A DNA stretch of 64,000 nt from Wohlfahrtiimonas larvae (GTDB lineage: Bacteria; Pseudomonadota; Gammaproteobacteria; Cardiobacteriales; Wohlfahrtiimonadaceae): contig NZ_BAABKE010000004.1 of NCBI RefSeq assembly GCF_039543665.1, positions 62,001 to 126,000 of the forward strand. The letters run 5' to 3'. Below are positions 42,964 to 53,800 of the stretch, in pieces. The translations under genes and the position numbers were made by a program. The first letter of the stretch is position 1, and each line of letters opens with the position of its first letter. Below the pieces are notes generated by a model, which saw only the letters and a program-made list of their open reading frames with translations, searched no databases and was not told the DNA's origin.

Positions 42964-44364
42964 CTAGATAAAGAAAATCACTGTTAATAAGATATAAACA
43001 GGAATCAATACTAATACAGACCATTTCATGTAACCAAAGAACGTCGGCATATTCACACCAGCTTGTGTTGCAATACTCTTCACCATGAAGTTTGGCGCAT
43101 TACCAATATATGTCACAGCACCCATAAATACAGAACCCATTGAGATCGCCAACAATGTCGGGCTCAAGTCTGTCATTAAGTGTTGCGCATCACCTGATGC
43201 CAAGTTGAAGAACACTAAATATGTTGGTGCGTTGTCCAAGAAGGCAGACAATGCGCCCGTCATCCAAAAATACATGCTATCAATTGGTGCACCATTTGTA
43301 TCATGAACCATATTCACAATGCCAGACATCGAACCATCAGCACCTGCTTTCAAGATTGCCAATACTGGTGCAATTGTAATAAAAATACCTGCAAATAACT
43401 TTGCCACTTCCAATACAGGATCCCAACCAAACTCATTCTTTTCATGAATAATCTTAGGGGTTAATTTTAATGAAATTAGCGCTAATATTAATAAAACTGC
43501 ATCACGAAAAATATTTTGCAATTCAATTGGGGTGCCTAAAATTGTAAATTCAATATTTGGCTTCCAAAAACCAGAAATTAAAACGCCAACAACCATACCT
43601 GCTAAGAATAAAAAGTTAAATTTACCTTGGATACTGAAAGGCACTTTTTCTGTTACAACATCAGCAATATTGCCTTCTTTCTTGTAATAGTAAGAATCAA
43701 TGACAAAGAAAACTCCCAATACAATTGCACTTGTGATCAGCAAAGGCATAAACATGTGCTTCATTGTCCAAAGGAAATCAACACCTTTTAAGAAACCTAA
43801 AAATAATGGCGGATCCCCTAATGGCGTCAAACTACCACCGATATTGGCCACTAAGAAAATGAAGAAAATCACAATATGCACACGATGTTTACGATTTTCA
43901 TTCGCACGCAGTAATGGGCGAATCAACAGCATTGCCGCCCCTGTTGTCCCCATAAATGATGCAAGAAATGTACCAATTAATAAAATTATAACATTTAACT
44001 TCGGCGTCCCCTTTAAACTACCTTCCAAGTAGATACCACCAGACACTGTAAATAATGCAAAAATCAAAATCATGAATGGTATGTATTCTAATAAAATTGC
44101 ATGAGCAACCACATGACTTAGGTCCACAAAACCAAATGAAAACAAAAATGGAATAATAAATCCAAGACACCACAATGCAGTGATCTTACCAAAATGATGA
44201 TGCCAAATATTAACAGCAACTAAAGGGAAAATCGCAATAGATAATAAAATCCCTGCAAATGGAATTACCCATAACAAACTAGCACTTGCACCATCAAATC
44301 CTGCAGAAAATGCTGGAGATGACAGCCCTAACATAACTAATAATAAAGATGTAAATAACCTCAT
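42964..44364 (-). CDS. nhaD: NhaD-type sodium/proton antiporter
   Basis: 466 residues with a signal-like N-terminus and about 12 TM helices, of the ion-transporter (IT) superfamily near NhaD. Motifs: FMGTTGAAMLLIRPLLRANE (about 137-156), VANIGGSLTPLGDPPLF (about 173-189) and the repeat-half sequence TYIGNAPNFMVKSIA near 425. It likely exchanges Na+ or Li+ for H+. Dicarboxylate transport within the superfamily is the alternative, but the length and motifs match NhaD-like proteins best. Confidence 0.85.
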   Translation of the reverse strand: MRLFTSLLLVMLGLSSPAFSAGFDGASASLLWVIPFAGILLSIAIFPLVAVNIWHHHFGKITALWCLGFIIPFLFSFGFVDLSHVVAHAILLEYIPFMILIFALFTVSGGIYLEGSLKGTPKLNVIILLIGTFLASFMGTTGAAMLLIRPLLRANENRKHRVHIVIFFIFLVANIGGSLTPLGDPPLFLGFLKGVDFLWTMKHMFMPLLITSAIVLGVFFVIDSYYYKKEGNIADVVTEKVPFSIQGKFNFLFLAGMVVGVLISGFWKPNIEFTILGTPIELQNIFRDAVLLILALISLKLTPKIIHEKNEFGWDPVLEVAKLFAGIFITIAPVLAILKAGADGSMSGIVNMVHDTNGAPIDSMYFWMTGALSAFLDNAPTYLVFFNLASGDAQHLMTDLSPTLLAISMGSVFMGAVTYIGNAPNFMVKSIATQAGVNMPTFFGYMKWSVLVLIPVYILLTVIFFI

Positions 44365-44550
44365 ATCTTCTCTTCTATAATTGAATCAAACAGTGAAGAT
44401 ACTACCTCAATCATTCTCTCAAGGCTACAAAAAATCTACACTTTTCTCATTTTTAATAAGAAATCATGCTTTATTCTTATCAAGAAAAAGGGATCATGTA
44501 GCTTATGATCCCTGATATAACTATACACTTATATAAAGTAAATTAATGAA

Positions 44551-45147
44551 TTAACCAAATACTTTAAAGCGTTCTACTTCATCCATATGAGATTTTTCAC
44601 CTGCTCCTGCAACAATTGAACCAAATGGCATTTGTGCATGTAATGTCCATGATTCAGGAATGCCATATTCTTTAGCCACATCATTATCAATGAGTGGATT
44701 ATAATGTTGAATATTTGCACCAATATTACTTTCTGCTAATAACAACCAAACAGCATACTGCGCAATCGCTGTGGATTCTTGTGACCATTTTGGAAAATTT
44801 GCTGCATATAATGGGAATTGTTCTTGCAAACCTTTAACAACATTTTGATCTTCAAAAAATAAGACTGTACCAAAGGCTGCTCTGAAACCATCAATGCGTG
44901 CTTTTGTTGGCTCAAACTGATCAGCAGGTACGATTTGGCGTAATTGTGCCTCTGTCATATCCCACACTTTAGTATGCTCATCACCAAATAAGATCACAAT
45001 GCGTGAACTTTGCGAATGAAATGCAGAAGGCGCCTCGCTCACAGCTTTCTTAATCATTGAAGCAATTTCATCTTTCGATAAATCCATATTTTTACCTAAT
45101 TGATAAATTGTTCTACGTTTTTCTAATAAATTTTGAAAATTACTCAT
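44551..45147 (-). CDS. Nitroreductase family protein
   Basis: 198-residue FMN-dependent oxidoreductase of the nitroreductase fold (YdgI/HB1-like subgroup), from FQNLLEKRRTIYQLG at the start, the APSAFHSQSSRIVILF segment (about 39-54) and the C-terminal IPESWTLHAQMPFGSI. The frame extends 13 codons upstream, but AAAGGATAT precedes the ATG at 45147. Physiological substrate unknown. It is divergent from tkt. Confidence 0.9.
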   Translation of the reverse strand: MSNFQNLLEKRRTIYQLGKNMDLSKDEIASMIKKAVSEAPSAFHSQSSRIVILFGDEHTKVWDMTEAQLRQIVPADQFEPTKARIDGFRAAFGTVLFFEDQNVVKGLQEQFPLYAANFPKWSQESTAIAQYAVWLLLAESNIGANIQHYNPLIDNDVAKEYGIPESWTLHAQMPFGSIVAGAGEKSHMDEVERFKVFG

Positions 45148-45386
45148 AATGATATCCTTTACATAACTAAAGTAGATGTGATTCAACTCAAAAATTTGAA
45201 ACTTGATTATAAATATTTATCCATCAAATGCGAGCTATTTCCATCTAACAAACTGTTCTACAAATGAAACAATTAAGTTATTGGCAAATATATATAGGAT
45301 CTATTTTTCAAGCAGTGATTTATTAGCATAGATTCAGTATAATGACAGGATTGATTTTCTTATTTATTCATTCTAAGGATTTGAAC

Positions 45387-47360
45387 ATGTCGTCAATCGA
45401 ACAAAAAAGTGCTAATGCTATCCGTTTTCTAAGTATGGATGCAGTCCAAAAAGCAAACTCAGGCCATCCGGGCGCACCAATGGGAATGGCAGAAATGGCT
45501 TATGCACTTTGGCATAATCACCTTTCTCACAATCCAAGCAATCCAAATTTCTTTAACCGTGATCGTTTCATTTTATCAAACGGTCACGCGTCAATGCTTT
45601 TGTACTCTTTGCTTCATTTGACAGGTTATGATGTTTCAGTTGACGATTTAAAAAATTTCCGTCAGTTAAACTCAAGAACCGCTGGCCATCCTGAGCACGG
45701 CTATATTCCTGGCATCGAAACAACAACAGGTCCTTTGGGTCAAGGTATCACAAATGCAGTTGGTTTTGCATTGGCAGAAAAAATGCTAGCAGCAGAATTC
45801 AACAAAGATGATTTTAGCATTGTTGATCACTATACATATACATTCATGGGCGATGGCTGCATGATGGAAGGTATCTCTCACGAAGCTTGTGCTTTAGCAG
45901 GTACTTTGAAATTAAATAAATTAATCGCACTGTATGATGACAACGCAATTTCTATCGATGGTGATGTATCTGGTTGGTTCACAGATAATACAAAGCAACG
46001 TTTTGAAGCTTATCAATGGAATGTAATTGGCCCAATTGATGGCCATGATATTGAAGCTGTTTCTAAAGCAATCGCTGAAGCTAAAACACAATCAGAAAAA
46101 CCAACTTTAATCATTTGTAAAACCAAAATTGGTAAAGGCTCAGTTTCTAAAGAAGGCTCAGAAGCAACTCATGGTGCACCTTTGGGTGATGCTGAAATTG
46201 CTGCAATCCGAGAAAAAATGGGTTGGACTTCTCCTGCATTTGAAACGCCTGAAGATGTTGCAACTCATTGGGATGCAAAAGCCAAAGGTTTAGCAGCAGA
46301 ACAAAACTGGGCAGCAGCATTTGCACAATACGAAACAAAATACCCAGAATTGGCAAAAGAATTCTTACGCCGTATGAATATGGCATTGCCTGAAAACTTC
46401 AACGAAATCATTGCTAATGCAATGACAGAAGTGAATGCAAAAGGTGAAAGTATTGCAACGCGTGTAGCAAGTAAAAATGCATTGGATGCATTAGCATCTC
46501 ATTTACCTGAAATCGTTGGTGGTTCAGCTGACTTAACACCTTCAAACAATACATTCTTCAAAGCAAGCAAAAACTTAGACATCGCAACAGGCGAAGGCAA
46601 CTACGTTCGCTATGGTGTGCGTGAATTTGGTATGGCTGCAATCATGAATGGTTTAGCATTACATGGTGGTTTTATTCCTTATGGTGCAACATTCCTAGTG
46701 TTCAGTGATTATGCTCGTAATGCAATTCGCATGAGTGCATTAATGGAACAAAAAGTTATTTACGTAATGACGCATGACTCAATCGGTTTAGGCGAAGATG
46801 GCCCAACACACCAACCAGTTGAACATGTTGAATCTTTACGTTTAATCCCTAACTTAAATGTATGGCGCCCTGCTGATACAGTAGAAACAATGGCTGCTTG
46901 GGCTTCTGGCTTAACTTCAGATAAAAACCCAACATTACTGGCATTGTCTCGTCAGAAATTATCCTTCCAACCACGTACAGCTGAAGCATTAGCAAACATT
47001 GCTAAAGGCGGTTATGTGTTAAAAGAAAATGCAAATGCTAAAGCCACAATCATTGCAACAGGTTCAGAAGTTGAATTAGCCATGAAAGCAGCTGAAGCAC
47101 GTGATGATATTCGCGTTGTATCTATGCCTTGTGTTGAATTATTCCGTGCAAATGATGCCACATACAAAACATCAGTATTAGGTAACTTGCCTGTATTGGC
47201 TGTAGAAGCTGGTACAACACGTGGCTGGTACGAATTTGCAGATGCTGTGATTGGTATCGATACATTCGGCGCATCAGCACCTGCAGAACAATTATTTGAA
47301 GTTTTTGGCTTTACAGTTGAAAACATCCATCAACATATTGATCAATTAATTCAAAAATAA
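45387..47360 (+). CDS. tkt: Transketolase
   Basis: 657-residue ThDP enzyme of the pentose phosphate pathway. The ThDP motif is GDGCMMEGISHEA (about 150-162), then NAISIDGD, and the pyrimidine-domain motif VRYGVREFGMAA near 408 with the catalytic Glu. The DSIGLGEDGPTHQPVEH segment (about 470) marks transketolase. An in-frame ATG lies at 45342, but AAGGA at 45376 and the MSSIEQKSANAIRF start fix 45387. Confidence 0.97.
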   Translation: MSSIEQKSANAIRFLSMDAVQKANSGHPGAPMGMAEMAYALWHNHLSHNPSNPNFFNRDRFILSNGHASMLLYSLLHLTGYDVSVDDLKNFRQLNSRTAGHPEHGYIPGIETTTGPLGQGITNAVGFALAEKMLAAEFNKDDFSIVDHYTYTFMGDGCMMEGISHEACALAGTLKLNKLIALYDDNAISIDGDVSGWFTDNTKQRFEAYQWNVIGPIDGHDIEAVSKAIAEAKTQSEKPTLIICKTKIGKGSVSKEGSEATHGAPLGDAEIAAIREKMGWTSPAFETPEDVATHWDAKAKGLAAEQNWAAAFAQYETKYPELAKEFLRRMNMALPENFNEIIANAMTEVNAKGESIATRVASKNALDALASHLPEIVGGSADLTPSNNTFFKASKNLDIATGEGNYVRYGVREFGMAAIMNGLALHGGFIPYGATFLVFSDYARNAIRMSALMEQKVIYVMTHDSIGLGEDGPTHQPVEHVESLRLIPNLNVWRPADTVETMAAWASGLTSDKNPTLLALSRQKLSFQPRTAEALANIAKGGYVLKENANAKATIIATGSEVELAMKAAEARDDIRVVSMPCVELFRANDATYKTSVLGNLPVLAVEAGTTRGWYEFADAVIGIDTFGASAPAEQLFEVFGFTVENIHQHIDQLIQK

Positions 47361-47435
47361 TTCACTGATTGCAATTGTATTTTGAAAATTTGATCTCATT
47401 ATGAGATAACATATTTTTATTTTTGGAGTTATACA

Positions 47436-47894
47436 ATGTTAAGAACATTACTTTTATCATTAGCTGTTGTTTCTACTACTGTTGCTAATGCACAAGATGC
47501 TGCTGCTCAACAAGGTGGAATGACAAGCACATTGATCATGTTAGCGGTTATGGGTTTATTCTTCTATTTCATGATTATTCGCCCTAACAAAAAGCGTCAA
47601 ACAGAACATCAAAACTTGATGAATGAGTTAAAAAAAGGCAGTGAAGTTATTACGAGTGCCGGTATCATCGGTAAAGTTGCTGAAGTTGCTGAAAGCTATA
47701 TCTCTGTTGAGATTGCAAACAATGTTGTCATCAAATTACAGCGTCAAGCAATCATTTCAATGGTTCCAAAAGGCACCTATAAAGGAACAGCAGACAATAC
47801 ACAAGGCAATAAAAAAGCTAAGAAAGAAGAAAATATCACTGAAACTACAGCTGAAAAAACAGAAGTAGCTGAAACAAAAGAAAATAATGGTTAA
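47436..47894 (+). CDS. yajC: YajC, Sec accessory subunit
   Basis: 152 residues, longer than the roughly 110 of E. coli YajC. After a signal-like N-terminus (1-20), a TM segment (about 32-50, LAVMGLFFYFMIIRPNKK) and the YajC domain (GSEVITSAGIIGKVAEV) follow, then a Lys/Glu-rich tail of about 35 residues. It associates with SecDF in the inner membrane. secDF starts 80 bases downstream, with a terminator-like hairpin between them. Confidence 0.95.
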   Translation: MLRTLLLSLAVVSTTVANAQDAAAQQGGMTSTLIMLAVMGLFFYFMIIRPNKKRQTEHQNLMNELKKGSEVITSAGIIGKVAEVAESYISVEIANNVVIKLQRQAIISMVPKGTYKGTADNTQGNKKAKKEENITETTAEKTEVAETKENNG

Positions 47895-47922
47895 TTCAGT
47901 GATTTAATCAAACAAAATGATT

Positions 47923-47952
47923 GGCAAGTGAAAACTTGCCTTTTCACTTTTT
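47923..47952 (+). terminator. Hairpin between yajC and secDF
   Basis: GGCAAGT (47923-47929) and ACTTGCC (47934-47940) with a GAAA tetraloop, followed by a T-rich tail. It has intrinsic-terminator form inside a likely operon, so partial termination is inferred. Confidence 0.65.
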
Positions 47953-47973
47953 ATTATCAACGAAGAAATAATT

Positions 47974-50817
47974 ATGCTAAATCGTTATCCGCTCTGGAAA
48001 AACTTATTAATAATATTAGTTTTGGCAATATCTACACTCCTTGCTCTGCCAAACTTATATGGTGAAGATCCTTCGGTACAAATTTCAGCGACACGTACAA
48101 CAAAAGTCGATGACAAACTTGTTAGTAATCTCGAAGCTTTACTTGCTAAGAAAGAAATTCCATATAAAAGAATTGAAAAAACAGATGATCAAATTTTGGT
48201 GCGTTTTAATGACACTGAAACACAGCTCAAAGCTAAAGACTTAATTGCTAGCGACCTTGGCAATGGCTATATGACAGCGTTAAACTTAGCGCCCGACATG
48301 CCTGAATGGCTAGAAAGTTTTGGCTTTAGACCCATGTATTTAGGCCTTGACCTTCGTGGTGGTGTGCATTTCTTATTAGAAATTGACATGAAAACGTTGA
48401 TCACCCAACTCACTGAAAGCTATGCTGATGAAATTAAAACATCTTTAGGTGATCAAAAACTGACTTATAAATCAGTCACAGTACATGATTCATCTATTGA
48501 TATTGTCTTCAATACAGATGTAGAAGCTGCAAATGCTCGCAATGCTGTCACAATCAACAAACAGAACCTAATGCAGTTGAATTGGTCAGTAGATGGCAAT
48601 AAATTAATTGCAAAGCTATCAGATGCTGAATTAACTGAACGTAAACGTAATGTTGTGGCACAAAATATTGTCACATTACGCAATCGTGTAAATGAATTAG
48701 GTGTTGCTGAACCAATTATTCAACAACAAGGTGCTGACCGTATCGTAGTACAATTACCTGGTGTTCAAGATACAACACAAGCGAAAGAAATTTTAGGTAC
48801 AACTGCAACGCTTGAGTTTCACATCGTATATGAAAACTCAGCATTAGAAGCACCTCAAGTTGCCAACGGTTCCAAAAATGCACCATTAGGTACAAAACTT
48901 TACCATTGGCGTGATACTGGCGTACCTATTTTATTAAAACGCCAAGTTATGTTAACTGGTGAATCCATTGTTAATGCAACAGCACAAATTGATCCTGAAA
49001 ATCGTCGCCCTTTGGTGTCCATTACATTAGATTCCCAAGGTGCGGACAAATTCTCAGTGGTAACGAAAGCCAATGTTGGTAAGCCAATGGCAACTGTTTT
49101 CATCGAGCATAAAGTTGAAACCAAAATGGTTAACGGCGAAGAAGTTAAGCGTAATTATGTTGTAGAAGAGGTTGCTAATGCTGCAACGATCCAACAACAA
49201 TTATTCAAAAACTTCGTCATTACAGGTTTAGATTCTTTAGAAGAAGCCAATAAATTAGCAATCACATTGCGTTCAGGTGCATTAGCTGCTCCGATTCAAA
49301 TCATTGAAGAACGTACCATTGGCCCTAGCGCAGGTAAAGATAACATTGATAAAGGTATGACTGCCGGCTTCTATGGTTTAGCTGCTGTTATGGTCTTTAT
49401 GCTTATCCGTTATAGCATGTTTGGTTTAATTGCTAATGTTGCATTAGTTGCGAACTTAATTTTAATCATTGCATGTTTATCATTATTACAAGCAACTTTA
49501 ACATTACCAGGTATCGCAGGTATTGTGCTCTCCCTTGGTATGAGTGTAGATGCTAACGTATTGATCAATGAAAGGATTCGAGAAGTTCTACGTAAAGGCG
49601 TCAGCCCACAAAATGCAATCAACGATGGTTTCGGTAAAGCATTTGCAACCATTATGGATGCGAACTTAACAAGTTTATTTGCAGCAGTGGTTTTATTCTT
49701 GATTGGCTCAGGTGCAATCAAAGGTTTTGCTGTAACATTATCGATCGGTATTATCACATCAATGTTCACAGCAGTATTAATGAACCGAGCAATTGTCAAT
49801 GCCATTTGGGGTGGCCGTAGAATTAAATCATTACCCGTTGGTGGCAAAGAGCTGTTCCATATCTTTAGCGGTGAAACAACTTATGACTTCATGAAATATG
49901 CAAAAGCTTGGTTAGTATTCTGTATTTTAGTGATTGTAGTTGCGATCGGCTCTGTTGGCATATTTGGCTTTAAATATGGCTTAGACTTCACAGGTGGTAC
50001 AGAAGTTGAAGCTGTTTACAAAAATAGTATTGAAACAGATGATATTCGCAATGCACTACTTCAAGTCGGCTTAGAAAATGCTGAAGTTCAACATTTTGGA
50101 TCAAGCCGTGATGTTTTAATCACTCTTCCCATCATTGAAGGTATGAATGAATCTTCTATCTCTACTTCTGTTTTGGGCGCATTAGAAATTGTAGATCAAG
50201 ATGTCACCATTAAACGTATTGACTTTATTGGATCTAAAGTAGGTGATGAGTTAGTCACAAGCGGTATTATGGCTTCTGTTATAGCAATCCTAATGATCCT
50301 TGCCTATATCTGGATTCGCTTTGAATGGAAATTAGCAACCAGTACAATTTTATCGACAGTGCATGACGCTGCTTTTGTTCTGGCAGTATTTGCTATTTTA
50401 GGTCACTATGGGCAATTACAATTCGATTTGACATCATTAGCTGCTGTACTCGCTGTTATTGGTTATTCAGTCAATGATACTGTCGTTGTATTAGATCGTA
50501 TTCGTGAAAACTTCCGTGCTGCTAGAAGCGGAACCCCTAAAGAGATCATTGACCAAGCTATTAACCAAACATTATCTCGTACGATAATGACATCAGTGAC
50601 AACATTGCTCGCAGTATTAGCACTGTATCTATTTGGTGGCGAAGCAATTCACTCATTCTCTTTCATTATGCTGATTGGTATTATAGTAGGCACATACTCC
50701 TCTATATTCATTGCATCAGCAAGTGCTTTAATCTTAGGTATAAAACGTGAAGATTTATTACCACCGAAAAAAGAAAAAGCAGAAGAAATTCAAGAAGAAT
50801 CGATGACATACTTCTAA
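47974..50817 (+). CDS. secDF: Fused SecD-SecF protein translocase subunit
   Basis: 947-residue inner-membrane protein combining SecD (about 1-620) and SecF (about 635-947). SecD parts: LGLDLRGGVHFLLEID (about 110-125), the P1 periplasmic region with VNELGVAEPIIQQQG, and GMSVDANVLINERIRE (about 525). The join is a short segment IKSLPVGGKELFHIFSG. SecF parts: YGLDFTGGTEVEAVY and GYSVNDTVVVLDRIRENF. The fused length equals the sum of E. coli SecD (615) and SecF (323), and no start-codon or stop remnant interrupts it. It uses the proton-motive force to pull exported proteins through SecYEG. yajC is upstream, and a strong terminator follows. Confidence 0.96.
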   Translation: MLNRYPLWKNLLIILVLAISTLLALPNLYGEDPSVQISATRTTKVDDKLVSNLEALLAKKEIPYKRIEKTDDQILVRFNDTETQLKAKDLIASDLGNGYMTALNLAPDMPEWLESFGFRPMYLGLDLRGGVHFLLEIDMKTLITQLTESYADEIKTSLGDQKLTYKSVTVHDSSIDIVFNTDVEAANARNAVTINKQNLMQLNWSVDGNKLIAKLSDAELTERKRNVVAQNIVTLRNRVNELGVAEPIIQQQGADRIVVQLPGVQDTTQAKEILGTTATLEFHIVYENSALEAPQVANGSKNAPLGTKLYHWRDTGVPILLKRQVMLTGESIVNATAQIDPENRRPLVSITLDSQGADKFSVVTKANVGKPMATVFIEHKVETKMVNGEEVKRNYVVEEVANAATIQQQLFKNFVITGLDSLEEANKLAITLRSGALAAPIQIIEERTIGPSAGKDNIDKGMTAGFYGLAAVMVFMLIRYSMFGLIANVALVANLILIIACLSLLQATLTLPGIAGIVLSLGMSVDANVLINERIREVLRKGVSPQNAINDGFGKAFATIMDANLTSLFAAVVLFLIGSGAIKGFAVTLSIGIITSMFTAVLMNRAIVNAIWGGRRIKSLPVGGKELFHIFSGETTYDFMKYAKAWLVFCILVIVVAIGSVGIFGFKYGLDFTGGTEVEAVYKNSIETDDIRNALLQVGLENAEVQHFGSSRDVLITLPIIEGMNESSISTSVLGALEIVDQDVTIKRIDFIGSKVGDELVTSGIMASVIAILMILAYIWIRFEWKLATSTILSTVHDAAFVLAVFAILGHYGQLQFDLTSLAAVLAVIGYSVNDTVVVLDRIRENFRAARSGTPKEIIDQAINQTLSRTIMTSVTTLLAVLALYLFGGEAIHSFSFIMLIGIIVGTYSSIFIASASALILGIKREDLLPPKKEKAEEIQEESMTYF

Positions 50818-50824
50818 AACTCAG

Positions 50825-50849
50825 AGCCCCAGCCATGCTGGGGCTTTTT
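50825..50849 (+). terminator. Terminator of secDF
   Basis: Perfect stem AGCCCCAGC (50825-50833) with GCTGGGGCT (50837-50845), CAT loop and T tail, 7 bases after the secDF stop. Confidence 0.93.
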
Positions 50850-50865
50850 AGATTTAGATGAATCT

Positions 50866-53800
50866 ATGATAAACTGCTGGCTCGATTTACATTCATTTAT
50901 TGGGTACATAACATTGAAACAGGCCATTCGACGTCAGCCTCTTGAAATCACAACTCAACCAACAAAAAAAGCCAATAAGATCATTTGTAATATCCTTTTT
51001 GGCGGCGTTGTTGCTATTGCGTTGCTTATGATCATTAGTTTACTAACTTATCACCCTGAAGATTCGGCATGGAGCAAAACCATCGCAACGACACAGGTAT
51101 ATAATTGGCTAGGCGTACGTGGTGCATATTTTTCTGATATTTTATTTACAACCATAGGTGGAGCTGCTTGGCTAATCCCTGCTCTTCTGATCGCATATGC
51201 TTATCGACTCATTTGTCAATCAGGCTATAAACACCTAGATATAGAAACTATTATTATTAGAATTGTAGGTGTTGCCCTAGTACTTTTATCCGTTGCATCT
51301 TTACTTAATGTTTATAACCCAAATGATGATTTGATGTCTCATGGTGGAGCTGTCGGGCAACTGACAGGAATGTTATTGAATCATTCGATTGGCTGGGTGC
51401 AAAACCTATTTCCTGAAAGCTCAATTGCCGTTATATTAAGCAAAATCATTTTATTCTTTTTACTCTTTATTACCTCGATTATGGCAACAGGTTGCGGCCC
51501 ATTGATTTGGGTAGAAACCATCGGAGCTATTATGATTAATTGTTTTCAACTAATCATTGGGCTATTTAAATCATCTGATCAAGCTAGCGATAATAGTGAT
51601 CTTGCTAATATTGAACATTTGATGACCAAAGATTCCACCTCAGCTGTTGAAAAAGAAACTCCGTCAGATGAAATATCGAAAGAACCTAAAGGCCATTTCT
51701 TTTCAAAATTTAGAAAAGCAAAAGAAGCAACTCATAATAAAGAAAATATTTTGGAAGATGAACAATCAGAATTACAATTAAAAACCCCAAAAATGGAACC
51801 TTCCTTTAGTTTTGATACAACTAGTTCTGATAAAATTGAACCAGATTTTACGCATTCAACACATTTAAGTGCACATAATGACAAAAAAAATATTGATTCA
51901 ACAATAACACCTAAATTTGAACCACAGATAGATGAAAATGGCCAGCCTAAGCTACCTTCTATTTTCAAGCGCCCCACAATCAAAACAGCTGCTCATACTC
52001 AGGAAAATGATGGAGAAACTGTTCGCATTAAAAATTTATCTGATTGGGCAAATGATGAACAATCTACAGTTGAGATGCCTGCCTCAATGTTCTCAACTCA
52101 AGGAGAGCCTGCCATCACAAACATGCCAGATTCAAATCATGCTGAATTTGCTGTAGCTAATCCAACCACAAATCAGTCAATCTTCGCACAATCTGATAAT
52201 TTTACGAAAAATAAAGTATCTGCACCCACATCTTCCGTGATAACGCCACACGAAGATGATCAAGACTTTAATGCGTTTTTGGAGGAGCTTGAAAAATATC
52301 ACACCCCTGAATTATCAGAAGAACCTTCTTTACCTGCAGCAGCTGAAACTACGGAAGACTTCCCAACTGTTAATATCATTGCTGAGCCCATTGAAATTGC
52401 TTTTGAGCTACCAGAAGTAACAGAAATCATTGAAACTTTCGAACCTCAAAAGCCTGAACCTAATTTCGAATATCTTGCGGAACCAACTGAACCATCTAAA
52501 ATTGAAATAGTGGTGATGCCAACATGGGAACCTTTTGAATTTGAAACCAATTCAGAACCTGAAATAGCAACTGAACAAGTATCCCCCACATTCAATCTAT
52601 TAGAGGAAGATTCAGCAGCAATATTACCAACGCCTGAACAAGATCCCATCAAAAAAGCTGCAACAGAGATGATAATGCCAACTGAAGCACCTAAACAAAA
52701 CATCATCATGCCTGCGGCACGTATGCCCGAACCTATGAGTGAAGGTAAAAAAGCAGAATTGCTAAAGCACTTCCCTATGGCTGGTCAATTACCTCCCTTA
52801 AATTTACTAGGTGACCCTCCGCCTTCGATTAATCAATATGATGAAGCCGAACTATATGATATGGCTCAATTAATTGAGGAACAATTAAAGAATTTCTCTA
52901 TTAAAGTTAAAGTTGCCAATATTGAACCTGGCCCTGTTGTAACGCGTTTTGAGCTTGACCTAGCGCCCGGTGTTAAAGTTGCACAAATTAATAATCTTGA
53001 AAAAGATATCGCCCGTGGTTTATCTGTAACGAGTGTTCGTGTTGTCGATATCATTCCTGGAACAAGCTATGTTGGCCTAGAAATTCCTAATAGAAAACGA
53101 GAAATTGTTTATTTTAAATCAGGGCTAGAATCTAAAGAGTATCAAGAAGCCAAAGATCCTTTAACCTTAATTTTAGGTAAAAGCATTTCTGGTGAACCTG
53201 TTTTAGCAAACTTAGCCAAAATGCCTCATGTATTAGTAGCAGGGACAACAGGTTCTGGTAAATCAGTGGGCGTAAATACAATGTTACTCAGTATGCTTTT
53301 TAAAGCGCGCCCTGAAGAATTACGATTGATATTAATTGATCCAAAAATGTTGGAATTATCTGTTTATAATGATATTCCACACTTATTGATTCCTGTTATC
53401 ACAGATATGAAAGAATCTGCCAATGCTTTACGTTGGTGTGTTGCAGAGATGGAACGCCGTTATATGTTAATGAGCCAATTAAAAGTTCGCAATATTGCTG
53501 GTTTTAATCAAAAAGTACAAGAAGCAATCGATGCAGGACAACCCATCATTGATCCGTTATGGCGTAGAAGCGAACATGTTTCTGATACAGAAAACCCTCC
53601 CCTATTAGAAAAACTACCATTCATTGTTGTTGTCATCGATGAATTTGCCGATATGATGATGTTGGTTGGTAAAAAATGTGAAGAACTCATTGCTCGTTTG
53701 GCACAAAAAGCGCGCGCATCAGGTATTCACTTAATTCTAGCAACACAGCGCCCTTCTGTTGATGTGATCACAGGTTTAATTAAAGCAAATATTCCTACAA

